A stretch of DNA of 64,000 nucleotides from the NCBI RefSeq assembly GCF_024169315.1, contig NZ_JALJWR010000001.1, positions 2,253,501 through 2,317,500 on the forward strand, given 5' to 3'. The translations under genes and the position numbers were made by a program. Of the stretch, positions 46,625-55,708 are shown one piece after another (position 1 is the stretch's first letter; each line of letters begins with the position of its first letter). The notes beneath the pieces were generated by a model, which worked only from the letters and a program-made list of their open reading frames with translations, ran no database searches and was not told where the DNA came from. This DNA is from Pseudomonas migulae. Lineage in GTDB: Bacteria > Pseudomonadota > Gammaproteobacteria > Pseudomonadales > Pseudomonadaceae.

Positions 46625-46756
46625 TCATGTCCTTGGTGCTGTGACTTTCACCACAACGCAATAGTCTATGAGTAGGCTGCTGACTCGAGGCATGAACGCT
46701 TCGATCGGCCGGGAAGATTTGCCCCACCTGCCGCATGGGACTATTGAGGAGCTCGC

Positions 46757-47272
46757 ATGACCAAACAAAACGCCTTTACTCGGGAAGACCTGCTGCGCTG
46801 CAGTCGCGGTGAGCTGTTCGGCCCAGGTAACGCGCAACTGCCCGCCCCGAACATGCTGATGGTGGACCGCATCACCCTGATCAGCGAAGAAGGCGGCAAG
46901 TACGGCAAAGGTGAATTGGTCGCCGAGCTGGATATCAATCCGGACCTGTGGTTCTTCGCCTGCCACTTCGAAGGTGACCCGGTGATGCCAGGCTGCCTGG
47001 GCCTCGACGCCATGTGGCAACTGGTCGGCTTCTTCCTCGGCTGGCAAGGCCTGCCGGGCCGGGGCCGCGCCCTGGGTTCGGGCGAAGTGAAGTTCTTCGG
47101 TCAGGTTCTGCCGACCGCGAAGAAAGTGACCTATAACATTCATATCAAGCGCGTCCTCAAAGGCAAGCTGAACCTGGCCATCGCCGATGGTTCGGTGACG
47201 GTCGACGGTCGCGAGATCTACACCGCCGAAGGCCTTCGGGTCGGCGTTTTCACCTCCACTGACAACTTCTAA
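46757..47272 (+). CDS. fabA: 3-hydroxydecanoyl-ACP dehydratase/isomerase
   Basis: A 171-residue enzyme that dehydrates 3-hydroxydecanoyl-ACP and isomerises the product to cis-3-decenoyl-ACP, the branch point to unsaturated fatty acids. Conserved segments: catalytic His in [20 protein letters not shown] (about residues 66-85) and Asp84-equivalent, [23 protein letters not shown] follows GGAG. Eleven bases separate it from fabB. Confidence 0.97.
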   Translation: MTKQNAFTREDLLRCSRGELFGPGNAQLPAPNMLMVDRITLISEEGGKYGKGELVAELDINPDLWFFACHFEGDPVMPGCLGLDAMWQLVGFFLGWQGLPGRGRALGSGEVKFFGQVLPTAKKVTYNIHIKRVLKGKLNLAIADGSVTVDGREIYTAEGLRVGVFTSTDNF

Positions 47273-47283
47273 GGGTTATCCGC

Positions 47284-48504
47284 ATGCGCCGCGTCGTTAT
47301 CACTGGTCTGGGCATCGTTTCGTGCCTGGGCAATGACAAAGAGACCGTCTCCGCTAACCTGCGTGCAAGCCGCCCTGGCATCCGGTTCAATCCGGAATAT
47401 GCCGAAATGGGTCTGCGTAGCCAGGTTTCCGGCTCCATTGACCTTCCCCTCGAGGAGCTGATCGATCGCAAGATCTATCGCTTCGTCGGCCATGCGGCGG
47501 CTTACGCCTACCTGGCCATGAAAGACGCCATCGCCGACTCCGGTCTGACCGATGAGCAAGTCTCCAACCCGCGTACCGGCCTGATCGCCGGTTCCGGTGG
47601 CGCCTCCACGCTGAACCAGATGGAAGCGCTGGACATCCTGCGCGAGAAAGGCGTGAAGCGCGTTGGCCCATACCGCGTCACGCGGACCATGAGCAGCACC
47701 GTTTCCGCTTGCCTGGCCACCCCGTTCAAGATCAAGGGCCTGAACTACTCCATCGCTTCTGCCTGCGCGACCAGTGCTCACTGCATCGGTACCGCCATGG
47801 AACAGATCCAAATGGGCAAGCAGGACATCGTGTTCGCCGGCGGCGGTGAAGAAGAGCATTGGAGCCAGTCGTTCCTGTTCGACGCCATGGGCGCATTGTC
47901 CAGCCAGTACAACGAAACCCCGGAAAAAGCTTCCCGTGCCTACGACGCCAAGCGTGACGGTTTCGTCATCGCCGGCGGTGGCGGCATGGTCGTGGTTGAA
48001 GAGCTGGAACACGCTCTGGCCCGCGGCGCGAAGATCTACGCGGAAATCGTTGGCTACGGCGCAACTTCCGACGGCTACGACATGGTCGCCCCAAGCGGCG
48101 AAGGCGCCATCCGCTGCATGCAGATGGCAATGTCCACCGTTGACGCACCGATCGACTACCTGAACACCCACGGCACTTCGACTCCGGTCGGCGACGTCGC
48201 GGAAATGAAAGGTGTACGTGAAGTGTTCGGCGACAAGGCCCCGGCCATCAGCTCCACCAAGAGCCTGTCGGGTCACTCCCTGGGCGCCGCCGGCGTTCAC
48301 GAAGCGATCTATTGCATGCTGATGATGGAAGGCAACTTCATGGCGGGTTCCGCCAACATCGACGAACTGGACCCGGAAGTGGCAGACATGCCGATCCTGA
48401 CCAAGACTCGCGAAGACGTCGCCTTCAACACCGTGATGAGCAACAGCTTCGGCTTCGGTGGCACCAACGCGACCTTGGTACTGCAGCGCTGGCAGGGTAA
48501 GTAA
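47284..48504 (+). CDS. fabB: 3-oxoacyl-ACP synthase I
   Basis: A 406-residue condensing enzyme that elongates cis-3-decenoyl-ACP made by FabA. Active-site Cys in [13 protein letters not shown] (about residues 159-171), His in [12 protein letters not shown] (about 296-307) and His in [12 protein letters not shown] (about 326-337), with the terminal [14 protein letters not shown]. Cotranscribed with fabA; a strong terminator follows. Confidence 0.98.
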   Translation: MRRVVITGLGIVSCLGNDKETVSANLRASRPGIRFNPEYAEMGLRSQVSGSIDLPLEELIDRKIYRFVGHAAAYAYLAMKDAIADSGLTDEQVSNPRTGLIAGSGGASTLNQMEALDILREKGVKRVGPYRVTRTMSSTVSACLATPFKIKGLNYSIASACATSAHCIGTAMEQIQMGKQDIVFAGGGEEEHWSQSFLFDAMGALSSQYNETPEKASRAYDAKRDGFVIAGGGGMVVVEELEHALARGAKIYAEIVGYGATSDGYDMVAPSGEGAIRCMQMAMSTVDAPIDYLNTHGTSTPVGDVAEMKGVREVFGDKAPAISSTKSLSGHSLGAAGVHEAIYCMLMMEGNFMAGSANIDELDPEVADMPILTKTREDVAFNTVMSNSFGFGGTNATLVLQRWQGK

Positions 48505-48527
48505 CACCCCGCCACAACGCCGCACAT

Positions 48528-48561
48528 AAAAACGCCCCGACTGGTTCGGGGCGTTTTTTTT
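48528..48561 (+). terminator. Rho-independent terminator of fabAB
   Basis: Hairpin AACGCCCCGA / TCGGGGCGTT with a 5-nt loop and eight T, about 25 bp after fabB. Confidence 0.9.
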
Positions 48562-48592
48562 GTGCCTGAAAAATGCCGAACACCGCGGTTCC

Positions 48593-48682
48593 TGTGGGAG
48601 CGGGCTTGCTCGCGAAGAGGCCGTTTCAGGCGATAGAGTTGGCGACTGAAACACCGCTTTCGCGAGCAAGCCCGCTCCCACA
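48593..48682. repeat. REPIN downstream of fabB
   Basis: Arms TGTGGGAGCGGGCTTGCTCG / CGAGCAAGCCCGCTCCCACA around a ~45-nt centre with GTTTCAG...CTGAAAC pairing. The remaining 48683-48909 holds only a weak promoter candidate. Confidence 0.9.
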
Positions 48683-48828
48683 GGTTTTGCGTACAGCCTG
48701 CGGTTTTTGGTCGTCGCGAACATGAAGCTTTTGTCATGAAACTCAACGCCCTGCGACCGAATGCCGCGTGTTTGGCGGGCTGCAGGACTTTTACCGATTT
48801 CGCAAAAATTCGTTACCGAACTCAGTCG

Positions 48829-48858
48829 TTTACTTAGCCAGCTAACCAAACATATAAC
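48829..48858 (+). promoter_or_regulatory. Possible promoter of the 62-residue protein gene
   Basis: TTTACT (48829-48834), an 18-bp spacer and TATAAC (48853-48858), 52 bp before the start codon. Confidence 0.35.
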
Positions 48859-48909
48859 AGAGTCCTGCACACGCCTTGCTGCAGATATCACAGAGATTGG
48901 AGCTAGCAG

Positions 48910-49098
48910 ATGACTGTAAAAGTAACTGAACGCGACGATTCACATAAGTCCCACGAAGGCGTAGCCGCCGGCATCCGGATCTGGGACGTGCACCAACAAG
49001 ACCTTCTGGTGGGGATGTTCCACTCCGAAACCGATGCCCACAGTTACAAGGCCGAACTGGAAAAACTGGAGCAGCAACGAGCGCTCAAATCCGCATAA
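48910..49098 (+). CDS. Small conserved hypothetical protein
   Basis: A 62-residue soluble, charged protein (GVAAGIRIWDVHQQDLLVGM, then a helical Glu/Lys-rich tail). The ATG follows GGAG at 7 nt and a bidirectional terminator follows the stop, which supports a real gene. No motif or function recognised. Confidence 0.7.
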   Translation: MTVKVTERDDSHKSHEGVAAGIRIWDVHQQDLLVGMFHSETDAHSYKAELEKLEQQRALKSA

Positions 49099-49115
49099 GC
49101 AATCACAGCATTGAA

Positions 49116-49150
49116 AACGACAAACCCCGCCATGAGCGGGGTTTGTCGTT
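49116..49150. terminator. Bidirectional terminator
   Basis: 15-bp perfect inverted repeat (AACGACAAACCCCGC / GCGGGGTTTGTCGTT) with a 5-nt loop, between the convergent small-protein and DUF2058 genes. Confidence 0.88.
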
Positions 49151-49166
49151 GTTGCAACCTAAGGGT

Positions 49167-49709
49167 TTACCACATCAGATCATCAGGGATCTGATAGGCC
49201 GCGTACGGATCGTCCTCGGCGGCGGCTTCTTCGGTCTGCACGTTCAGCTGCACGATGCGCTGTGGATCGCGCTCCTGGATCTTCAGGGCCGCTTCACGGG
49301 GGATCACTTCGTAACCGCCGGCATGGTGCACGATCGCCAGCGATCCATTGCTGAGCTTGTTGCGCATCAAGGTGTTGACGGAAAGGCGCTTGACCTTCTT
49401 GTCGTCGACGAAGTTGTAGTAGTCCTCGGTGGTCAGCTTCGGCAAGCGCGAGGCTTCGATCAATTGCTTGACCTGCGCGGCGCGGGCCTTGGCCTCGGCC
49501 TTCTCCTGCTGCTGGCGGTTCAGCTCCTGGTCGCGCTTGACCTTTTCAGCCATGGCTTCCTGGGCCGCACGCTGCTGGGAATCATCGAGTTCGATCTGGC
49601 CTTTATGGACCAGGCGCTGTTGTTTCTGCTTCTCTTTGCCGACCTGTTTGGCCTGCTTTTGGTTGACCAGCCCTGCCTTTAGCAACTGGTCGCGAAGGGA
49701 AATGCTCAT
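49167..49709 (-). CDS. DUF2058 domain-containing protein (YaiL-like)
   Basis: A 180-residue, highly charged protein. The N-terminal half (SLRDQLLKAGLVNQKQAKQV, then a long Lys/Gln/Glu-rich coiled coil to about residue 85) is followed by a compact domain (LTTEDYYNFVDDKKVKRLSV, YEVIPREAALKIQERDPQR). Family function unknown, possibly nucleic-acid associated from its basic helix (inference). It follows mazG on the same strand by 28 bp. Confidence 0.88.
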   Translation of the reverse strand: MSISLRDQLLKAGLVNQKQAKQVGKEKQKQQRLVHKGQIELDDSQQRAAQEAMAEKVKRDQELNRQQQEKAEAKARAAQVKQLIEASRLPKLTTEDYYNFVDDKKVKRLSVNTLMRNKLSNGSLAIVHHAGGYEVIPREAALKIQERDPQRIVQLNVQTEEAAAEDDPYAAYQIPDDLMW

Positions 49710-49737
49710 GGTGCTTATTTCTCACTTAGGCCACTGC

Positions 49738-50571
49738 TCAACCGCAGCTGGGCAAATTCTTTTCCTGACGTTTGGCTTCGCCCCACAGGGCGTCCAACTC
49801 TTCGAGGGTGCAATCTTCTATGGGACGGTGGGTATCGCGCAATGCCTGTTCGATAAAACGGAAGCGTCTTTCGAATTTGCTGTTGGCACCGCGCAAGGCG
49901 GTTTCCGGATCGACCTTGAGATGACGCGCCAGATTGACCACGGAAAACAGCAAGTCGCCGACCTCATCGGCAATCGCTGCCGAGTCATTGTCGGCCATGG
50001 CTTCGAGCACTTCATCGAGTTCTTCACGAACCTTGTCCAGCACCGGCAAGGCGTCCGGCCAGTCGAAACCGACCTGCCCTGCGCGCTTCTGCAACTTGGC
50101 CGAGCGGGATAACGCCGGCAGCGCGGCGGGCACATCATCGAGCAAGGACAATTGTTCCGGCGCCGCAGACTTCTCGGCGCGTTCTTCGGCCTTGATCTCT
50201 TCCCAACGCTGCTTGACTTGTTCCTCACTCAGATGCGGAACATCCAGCGGCGCGTACAGATCGCCTGTGGGAAACACGTGAGGATGACGGCGGATCAACT
50301 TGCGGGTGATGCTGTCGATGACACCGGCGAATTCGAAGCGCCCTTCTTCCCGGGCCAGTTGGCTGTAATAAACCACCTGGAACAGCAAATCGCCCAGCTC
50401 ACCCTGCAAGTGATCGAAGTCACCGCGCTCGATGGCGTCAGCGACTTCGTAGGCTTCCTCGAGGGTATGCGGGACGATAGTGGCGTAGGTTTGCTTGATG
50501 TCCCATGGGCAACCGAACTGCGGGTCGCGCAGGCGGTTCATCAGGTGCAGCAAATCTTCAAGGCTGTACAT
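49738..50571 (-). CDS. mazG: Nucleoside triphosphate pyrophosphohydrolase MazG
   Basis: A 277-residue tandem MazG protein: the first domain with LRDPQFGCPWDIKQTYATIV (about residues 13-32) and EEAYEVADAIERGD with EExxE metal-binding residues, the second with ELDEVLEAMADND and EVGDLLFSVVNLARHLKVDP. It hydrolyses NTPs to NMPs and PPi and can lower ppGpp. It lies next to relA, as in other gammaproteobacteria. ATG 50571 gives MYSLEDLLHLM. Confidence 0.95.
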   Translation of the reverse strand: MYSLEDLLHLMNRLRDPQFGCPWDIKQTYATIVPHTLEEAYEVADAIERGDFDHLQGELGDLLFQVVYYSQLAREEGRFEFAGVIDSITRKLIRRHPHVFPTGDLYAPLDVPHLSEEQVKQRWEEIKAEERAEKSAAPEQLSLLDDVPAALPALSRSAKLQKRAGQVGFDWPDALPVLDKVREELDEVLEAMADNDSAAIADEVGDLLFSVVNLARHLKVDPETALRGANSKFERRFRFIEQALRDTHRPIEDCTLEELDALWGEAKRQEKNLPSCG

Positions 50572-50596
50572 CAAACTCTCTCATTGCAAAAATCCT

Positions 50597-50700
50597 TGTG
50601 GGTGCGGCGGTGCGTCGATTCGACTTGCTCGCGAAGACGGAGGCACATTTAACATCAATGTACCCATTAGACCGCTTTCGCGAGCAAGCCCGCTCCCACA
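50597..50700. repeat. Diverged REPIN between mazG and relA
   Basis: The right arm is a canonical REP (CGCTTTCGCGAGCAAGCCCG CTCCCACA); the left arm is degraded (TGTGGGTGCGG ... GACTTGCTCGCGAAGACGG). Confidence 0.75.
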
Positions 50701-50718
50701 TTGGATCGGCGCTGATCA

Positions 50719-52962
50719 TCACGGTGTACGGTTACGCCGGGTTTCGATGATGTTCGGCAGCTGGGAAATCCGCCCCAGCAACCGCCCAAGCGCATCCAGC
50801 CCCGGAATCTCGATGGTCAGGGACATCAACGCGGTGTTGTCCTCCTTGTTCGAGCGGGTGTTGACCGCCAGCACGTTGATCCGTTCGTTGAGCAGCACTT
50901 GCGAGACGTCACGCAGCAAACCGGAACGGTCGTAGGCGCGAATGATGATGTCCACCGGGTAGGTGAGCACCGGCACCGGGCCCCAGCTGACCTGGATGAT
51001 CCGCTCCGGCTCGCGCCCGCCCAGTTGCAGCACCGAGGCACAGTCCTGACGGTGAATGCTCACGCCACGGCCCTGGGTGATGTAACCGACGATCGCATCG
51101 CCCGGCAACGGCTGGCAGCAGCCGGCCATCTGGGTCATGAGGTTGCCGACGCCCTGAATCTGAATGTCGCCACGCTTGCCCGGCTTGTAGCCGGTGGCCT
51201 TGCGCGGGATCAGCTCCAGCTGTTCGTTGCCGCGTTCCGGCTCGACCAGTTGCTGCGCCAGATTGACCAGCTGCGCCAGGCGCAAGTCGCCAGCACCGAG
51301 GGCGGCAAACATGTCCTCGGCCGTCTTCATGTTGGCTTTTTCGGCCAGCTTGTCGAAGTCCACCGCCGGCAGGCCGAGGCGCGTGAGTTCGCGTTCGAGC
51401 AGGGTTTTACCTGCCGCGACGTTCTGGTCACGTGCCTGCAATTTGAACCAGTGAACAATTTTCGCCCGCGCCCGCGAGGTGGTGACGTAACCCAGGTTCG
51501 AGTTCAGCCAGTCCCGGCTTGGCGTGCCGTGCTTGCTGGTGATGATCTCGACCTGTTCACCGGTTTGCAGGCTGTAGTTGAGCGGTACGATGCGCCCGTT
51601 GATCTTCGCGCCACGGCAGTTGTGACCGATTTCGGTGTGCACGCGGTAGGCGAAGTCCAGCGGCGTCGCGCCTTTCGGCAAATCGATGGCGTGGCCGTCC
51701 GGGGTGAAGATGTACACCCGGTCCGGTTCGATATCGACCCGCAACTGTTCCGCCAGGCCACCAATGTCGCCCAGCTCTTCGTGCCACTCGAGCACCTGAC
51801 GCAGCCAGGAGATTTTCTCTTCGTAGTGGTTGGAACCGGATTTGACGTCGGTGCCCTTGTACTTCCAGTGCGCGCAAACGCCCAGCTCGGCTTCTTCGTG
51901 CATGGCGTGGGTGCGGATCTGCACTTCCAGCACCTTGCCCTCAGGCCCGATCACCGCGGTGTGCAGCGAGCGGTAGCCGTTCTCTTTCGGGTTGGCGATG
52001 TAGTCGTCGAATTCTTTCGGGATGTGCCGCCACAAGGTGTGGACGATGCCGAGCGCGGTGTAGCAGTCGCGCATTTCCGGCACCAGCACGCGCACGGCGC
52101 GCACGTCGTAGATCTGGCTGAACTCCAGACCCTTGCGCTGCATTTTGCGCCAGATCGAATAGATGTGTTTGGCCCGCCCGCTGATGTCGGCCTCGACGCC
52201 GGTGGCCTGCAATTCGACTTTCAGCTGGTTCATCACATCGGCGATGAAGCGCTCGCGATCCAGACGCCGCTCGTGAAGCAACTTGGCGATCTGCTTGTAC
52301 TGATCGGGCTCGAGGTAACGGAAGGACAAGTCCTCCAGTTCCCACTTGATGTGACCGATACCGAGACGGTGGGCCAGCGGCGCGTAGATGTCGAAAACTT
52401 CACGGGCAACGCGGTTGCGCTTCTCGTCGTCTGCCGTTTTGACCGCACGGATCGCGCAGGTGCGCTCGGCCAGTTTGATCAGCGCGACGCGCACGTCGTC
52501 GACCATGGCCACGAGCATCTTGCGCAGGTTTTCCACCTGGCCCTGAGTGCCCAGCACCAATGATTGACGCGGGCTCAGGCTGGCGCTGATCGCCGCCATG
52601 CGCAACACGCCGTCGATGAGTTTGGCGACCACCGGACCGAAACGCTGGCTCACCTCCGGCAGTTCGATCTGGCCTTCACGCACGCCGCGGTACAGGACCG
52701 CGGCGACCAACGAATCCTGATCGAGTTTGAGGTCGGCGAGAATCTCGGCGATCTCAAGGCCCGTGCGGAAACTCGAGGTCCCTTCGGACCATAGATTCTT
52801 CGCCGCATTGGCTTGTTGTTCGGCGGTGCGAGCGAACTCGCACGCGTCCTTCAAGGCTTCGCGATCCAGTGCCAGATCGACACTGACCGCATGATCGAGC
52901 CAAGCCTCGAGGTTGATGCTGCCGTCCGTGTTGATCGGCTGGTGTGCTCTCACCTGTACCAT
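50719..52962 (-). CDS. relA: GTP pyrophosphokinase (stringent response)
   Basis: A 747-residue RelA/SpoT-family protein that makes (p)ppGpp on stalled ribosomes. Domains in order: a degenerate HD hydrolase region (about residues 25-200) lacking the His-Asp pair needed for hydrolysis, the synthetase domain (DISGRAKHIYSIWRKMQRKG, FDDYIANPKENGYRSLHTAV), TGS (VYIFTPDGHAIDLPKGATPL), the zinc-finger region (AGCCQPLPGD ... GVSIHRQDC) and a C-terminal ACT domain. Length and neighbours (mazG, rlmD) match Pseudomonas RelA. Confidence 0.96.
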   Translation of the reverse strand: MVQVRAHQPINTDGSINLEAWLDHAVSVDLALDREALKDACEFARTAEQQANAAKNLWSEGTSSFRTGLEIAEILADLKLDQDSLVAAVLYRGVREGQIELPEVSQRFGPVVAKLIDGVLRMAAISASLSPRQSLVLGTQGQVENLRKMLVAMVDDVRVALIKLAERTCAIRAVKTADDEKRNRVAREVFDIYAPLAHRLGIGHIKWELEDLSFRYLEPDQYKQIAKLLHERRLDRERFIADVMNQLKVELQATGVEADISGRAKHIYSIWRKMQRKGLEFSQIYDVRAVRVLVPEMRDCYTALGIVHTLWRHIPKEFDDYIANPKENGYRSLHTAVIGPEGKVLEVQIRTHAMHEEAELGVCAHWKYKGTDVKSGSNHYEEKISWLRQVLEWHEELGDIGGLAEQLRVDIEPDRVYIFTPDGHAIDLPKGATPLDFAYRVHTEIGHNCRGAKINGRIVPLNYSLQTGEQVEIITSKHGTPSRDWLNSNLGYVTTSRARAKIVHWFKLQARDQNVAAGKTLLERELTRLGLPAVDFDKLAEKANMKTAEDMFAALGAGDLRLAQLVNLAQQLVEPERGNEQLELIPRKATGYKPGKRGDIQIQGVGNLMTQMAGCCQPLPGDAIVGYITQGRGVSIHRQDCASVLQLGGREPERIIQVSWGPVPVLTYPVDIIIRAYDRSGLLRDVSQVLLNERINVLAVNTRSNKEDNTALMSLTIEIPGLDALGRLLGRISQLPNIIETRRNRTP

Positions 52963-53086
52963 CTTGCTTTACCTTCCCTACGACGCAGATTCAATGCGTC
53001 AAATCGCTGACCTTCGTTGCCGGGGTGCACTCGCGGGGCCAGGACGAGTGCTGCACGGGCGGGTCAGTCGGACCAGACGAGCCGTC

Positions 53087-54439
53087 CTAGCTCGCTTCAA
53101 ATAACGCCATGGCCTCGACATGTGCCGTCTGAGGAAACATATCGAGAATCCCGGCACGTTTTAACCGGTAGCCCTGCTTGATCAATTCGACCGTGTCGCG
53201 CGCCAGAGTTGCAGGGTTGCACGACACATACACCAATCGTTCGGCGCCCAGGGCCTTGAGCTTGCGCACCACCTCGAAAGCACCGTCACGCGGTGGGTCC
53301 AAGAGTACCGCACAAAAGCCTTCGCGCGCCCATTCGGCATCGGTCAAAGGCTGGGATAAATCGGCCTGAAAAAACGCCGCATTATGCAGATTGTTGCTAG
53401 CGGCGTTCGCGGCTGCCCGCTCGACCATCGCCTGCACACCTTCGACCGCCACCACTTCGCGAACGGCTTTGGCCAGCGGCAAGGCAAAGTTACCCAAACC
53501 ACAGAATAGATCGAGAACGCGTTCATCCGCTGTCGGCTTCAGCCAGTCCAGCGCCTGGGCGACCATGGCTTCGTTGACCGCCGCGTTGACCTGAATGAAA
53601 TCGCCCGGCCGGTACGCCAGGTTCAAATCCCACTGTTCAAGGCGATAGCCCAACGACTGATCGGCCTCGACCGGTTGCGGGCCGCCCTCGCCATGCAGCC
53701 ACAGCTGAGCTTCATGGAACGCGCAGAAATCCTTGAGGATCGTCATATCGGCGTCGGTCAACGGCGCCATGTGCCGCAGCAACACCGCCAACGACGAACC
53801 ACTGAACAATTCCACATGCCCCAGCGCCTGAGGTTTGCTCAAGCGCCGCAACATCTCCGGCAAGCGGGTCATGATGGGTTGCAAGGGCTGTACCAGCACC
53901 GGGCATTCGTTGATTGCAACGATGTCCTGACTGCCCGCCGCACGGAATCCGACTTCGAGCTTTTTAGCTTTCATGTCCCAGCGCACCGCTACACGGGCGC
54001 GACGGCGGTAACCGAATTCCGGACCGCTCAATGGCGCGGCCCATTCTTCGGGTTCGACACCGGCGACCTTGGACAATTGCTCGGCGAGCATGCGCTGTTT
54101 CAGGGCGAGTTGTTCGGTGTGAGGCAGATGCTGAACACTGCAGCCACCACAACGACCCGCATGCGGGCACGGCGCCGGGCGACGCAATTCGCTGGCCTGG
54201 AACACACGCTCGGTGCGTGCCTCGACCACTTTGCCGTGGGCACCCAAGACGCGCGCCTCGATTTCTTCACCGGCCAGTGCGCCGAGGACGAACCAGGTAC
54301 GACCTTCGAAAAACGCGATGCCGCGACCGTCATTGGCAAGGCGCTCGATGGTCAAGCGCTGCTTTTTGCCGGTCGGGATTTGCGGGGCCTTGCTGCCACC
54401 CGTGGGTTGGAAGCGCAGGCCTCTCTCGTGCTTGGCCAT
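53087..54439 (-). CDS. rlmD: 23S rRNA (uracil-1939-C5)-methyltransferase
   Basis: A 450-residue SAM-dependent methyltransferase. An N-terminal TRAM domain (about residues 22-85) precedes the [4Fe-4S] cysteines [11 protein letters not shown] (about 91-101), with a fourth Cys in ECPVL. The Rossmann domain has [16 protein letters not shown] (about 304-319), LDPPRDGA, and the catalytic Cys in [12 protein letters not shown]. Overlaps the cysM stop by 1 bp. Confidence 0.95.
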   Translation of the reverse strand: MAKHERGLRFQPTGGSKAPQIPTGKKQRLTIERLANDGRGIAFFEGRTWFVLGALAGEEIEARVLGAHGKVVEARTERVFQASELRRPAPCPHAGRCGGCSVQHLPHTEQLALKQRMLAEQLSKVAGVEPEEWAAPLSGPEFGYRRRARVAVRWDMKAKKLEVGFRAAGSQDIVAINECPVLVQPLQPIMTRLPEMLRRLSKPQALGHVELFSGSSLAVLLRHMAPLTDADMTILKDFCAFHEAQLWLHGEGGPQPVEADQSLGYRLEQWDLNLAYRPGDFIQVNAAVNEAMVAQALDWLKPTADERVLDLFCGLGNFALPLAKAVREVVAVEGVQAMVERAAANAASNNLHNAAFFQADLSQPLTDAEWAREGFCAVLLDPPRDGAFEVVRKLKALGAERLVYVSCNPATLARDTVELIKQGYRLKRAGILDMFPQTAHVEAMALFEAS

Positions 54440-55341
54440 CAGTTGGGCGCGTCGAAAATGCCGGTCGACAAGTAACGGTCGCCACGGTCGCAGATGATCG
54501 CGACGATCACCGCGTTTTCAACTTCTTTGGACAGACGCAGCATGGCCGCGACGGCACCGCCCGAGGACACGCCGCAGAAGATGCCTTCTTCGCGAGCCAG
54601 ACGACGGGTCACGTCCTCGGCTTCGCTTTGCGCCATGTCGACGATGCGGTCCACGCGATCGGCCTGGTAAATCTTCGGCAGGTATTCCTGCGGCCAGCGA
54701 CGGATGCCCGGAATCGCCGAGCCTTCCATCGGTTGCAGGCCGATGATCTGCACGTTCTCACTCTGCTCTTTCAAGTAGCGCGACACGCCCATGATGGTAC
54801 CGGTGGTGCCCATCGAACTGACGAAGTGAGTGATGGTGCCCTCGGTCTGGCGCCAGATTTCCGGGCCGGTGGTGGTGTAGTGCGCTTCCGGGTTATCCCC
54901 GTTGGCGAACTGGTCCAGCACCTTGCCACGGCCTTCGGCTTCCATTCGCTGAGCGAGGTCGCGCGCGCCTTCCATGCCTTCTTCCTGGGTGACCAGGATC
55001 AGCTCGGCACCATAAGCCGTCATCGCGGCTTTACGTTCGGCGCTGGAGTTGTCCGGCATGATCAGGATCATCTTGTAACCCTTGATCGCAGCGGCCATGG
55101 CCAGGGCGATCCCGGTGTTGCCCGAGGTCGCTTCGATCAGCGTATCGCCGGCGTGGATCTGCCCACGCAACTCGGCGCGGGTAATCATCGACAGCGCCGG
55201 ACGGTCCTTGACCGAACCCGCCGGGTTGTTCCCTTCGAGCTTGAGCAAAAGGGTGTTGCTGGTGGCGCCGGGCAGGCGCTGCAAACGGACCAGCGGAGTG
55301 TTGCCGACGCAATCGGCGATGGTTGGGTACTGCAAGGTCAT
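54439..55341 (-). CDS. cysM: Cysteine synthase B
   Basis: A 300-residue PLP enzyme that makes cysteine from O-acetylserine (sulfide or thiosulfate). PLP Lys in [15 protein letters not shown] (about residues 36-50), [20 protein letters not shown] (about 70-89), and the phosphate-binding [23 protein letters not shown] 55341 gives standard length. Transcribed toward rlmD and relA. Confidence 0.95.
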   Translation of the reverse strand: MTLQYPTIADCVGNTPLVRLQRLPGATSNTLLLKLEGNNPAGSVKDRPALSMITRAELRGQIHAGDTLIEATSGNTGIALAMAAAIKGYKMILIMPDNSSAERKAAMTAYGAELILVTQEEGMEGARDLAQRMEAEGRGKVLDQFANGDNPEAHYTTTGPEIWRQTEGTITHFVSSMGTTGTIMGVSRYLKEQSENVQIIGLQPMEGSAIPGIRRWPQEYLPKIYQADRVDRIVDMAQSEAEDVTRRLAREEGIFCGVSSGGAVAAMLRLSKEVENAVIVAIICDRGDRYLSTGIFDAPN

Positions 55342-55483
55342 GGCGTATTCGCAATCCAGACTGCGGGGGCGCCTATCATACCGGCAAACGTTCGCAGGCC
55401 ATATCACGCAAAGTGCGGTGCTTATGGCTTATGGGAATAAGGAGCAGCCGTGAATCCCACGGGTTTTGGTACAGAGCAAATAC

Positions 55484-55500
55484 TGTCAGCAGTGCTGACA
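55484..55500. promoter_or_regulatory. Palindrome upstream of cysM
   Basis: TGTCAGC-AGT-GCTGACA, a perfect 7-bp inverted repeat 143 bp upstream of the cysM start, in the 313-bp gap between cysM and pirS. It has the look of an operator, but no regulator is recognised. Confidence 0.3.
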
Positions 55501-55615
55501 CTACTGGTGCGACTTTCACTCAGCATGGCGGGGCTTAGAGATCCGACGGTTGTGGGCCCAGGATAATTGTCTCGCCAGCGGGGAGACTTTTCTTGGGGGT
55601 GATGCCAAGGGCCTC

Positions 55616-55708
55616 ATCGCGGGCAAGCCCGCTCCCACAGGGTGCCGGGATTGTTCAAACAATTTGTGGCCGACACACATCCACTGTGGGAGCGGGCTTG
55701 CCCGCGAT
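55616..55708. repeat. REPIN overlapping the pirS 3' end
   Basis: Arms ATCGCGGGCAAGCCCGCTCC / GGAGCGGGCTTGCCCGCGAT extended by CACA, around a ~45-nt centre. The last 18 codons of the sensor kinase gene lie within it. Confidence 0.9.

Noticed and set aside
50719..52962. Bifunctional Rsh/SpoT hydrolase
   Set aside because: The HD region lacks the His-Asp pair and the mazG-rlmD context is that of RelA.
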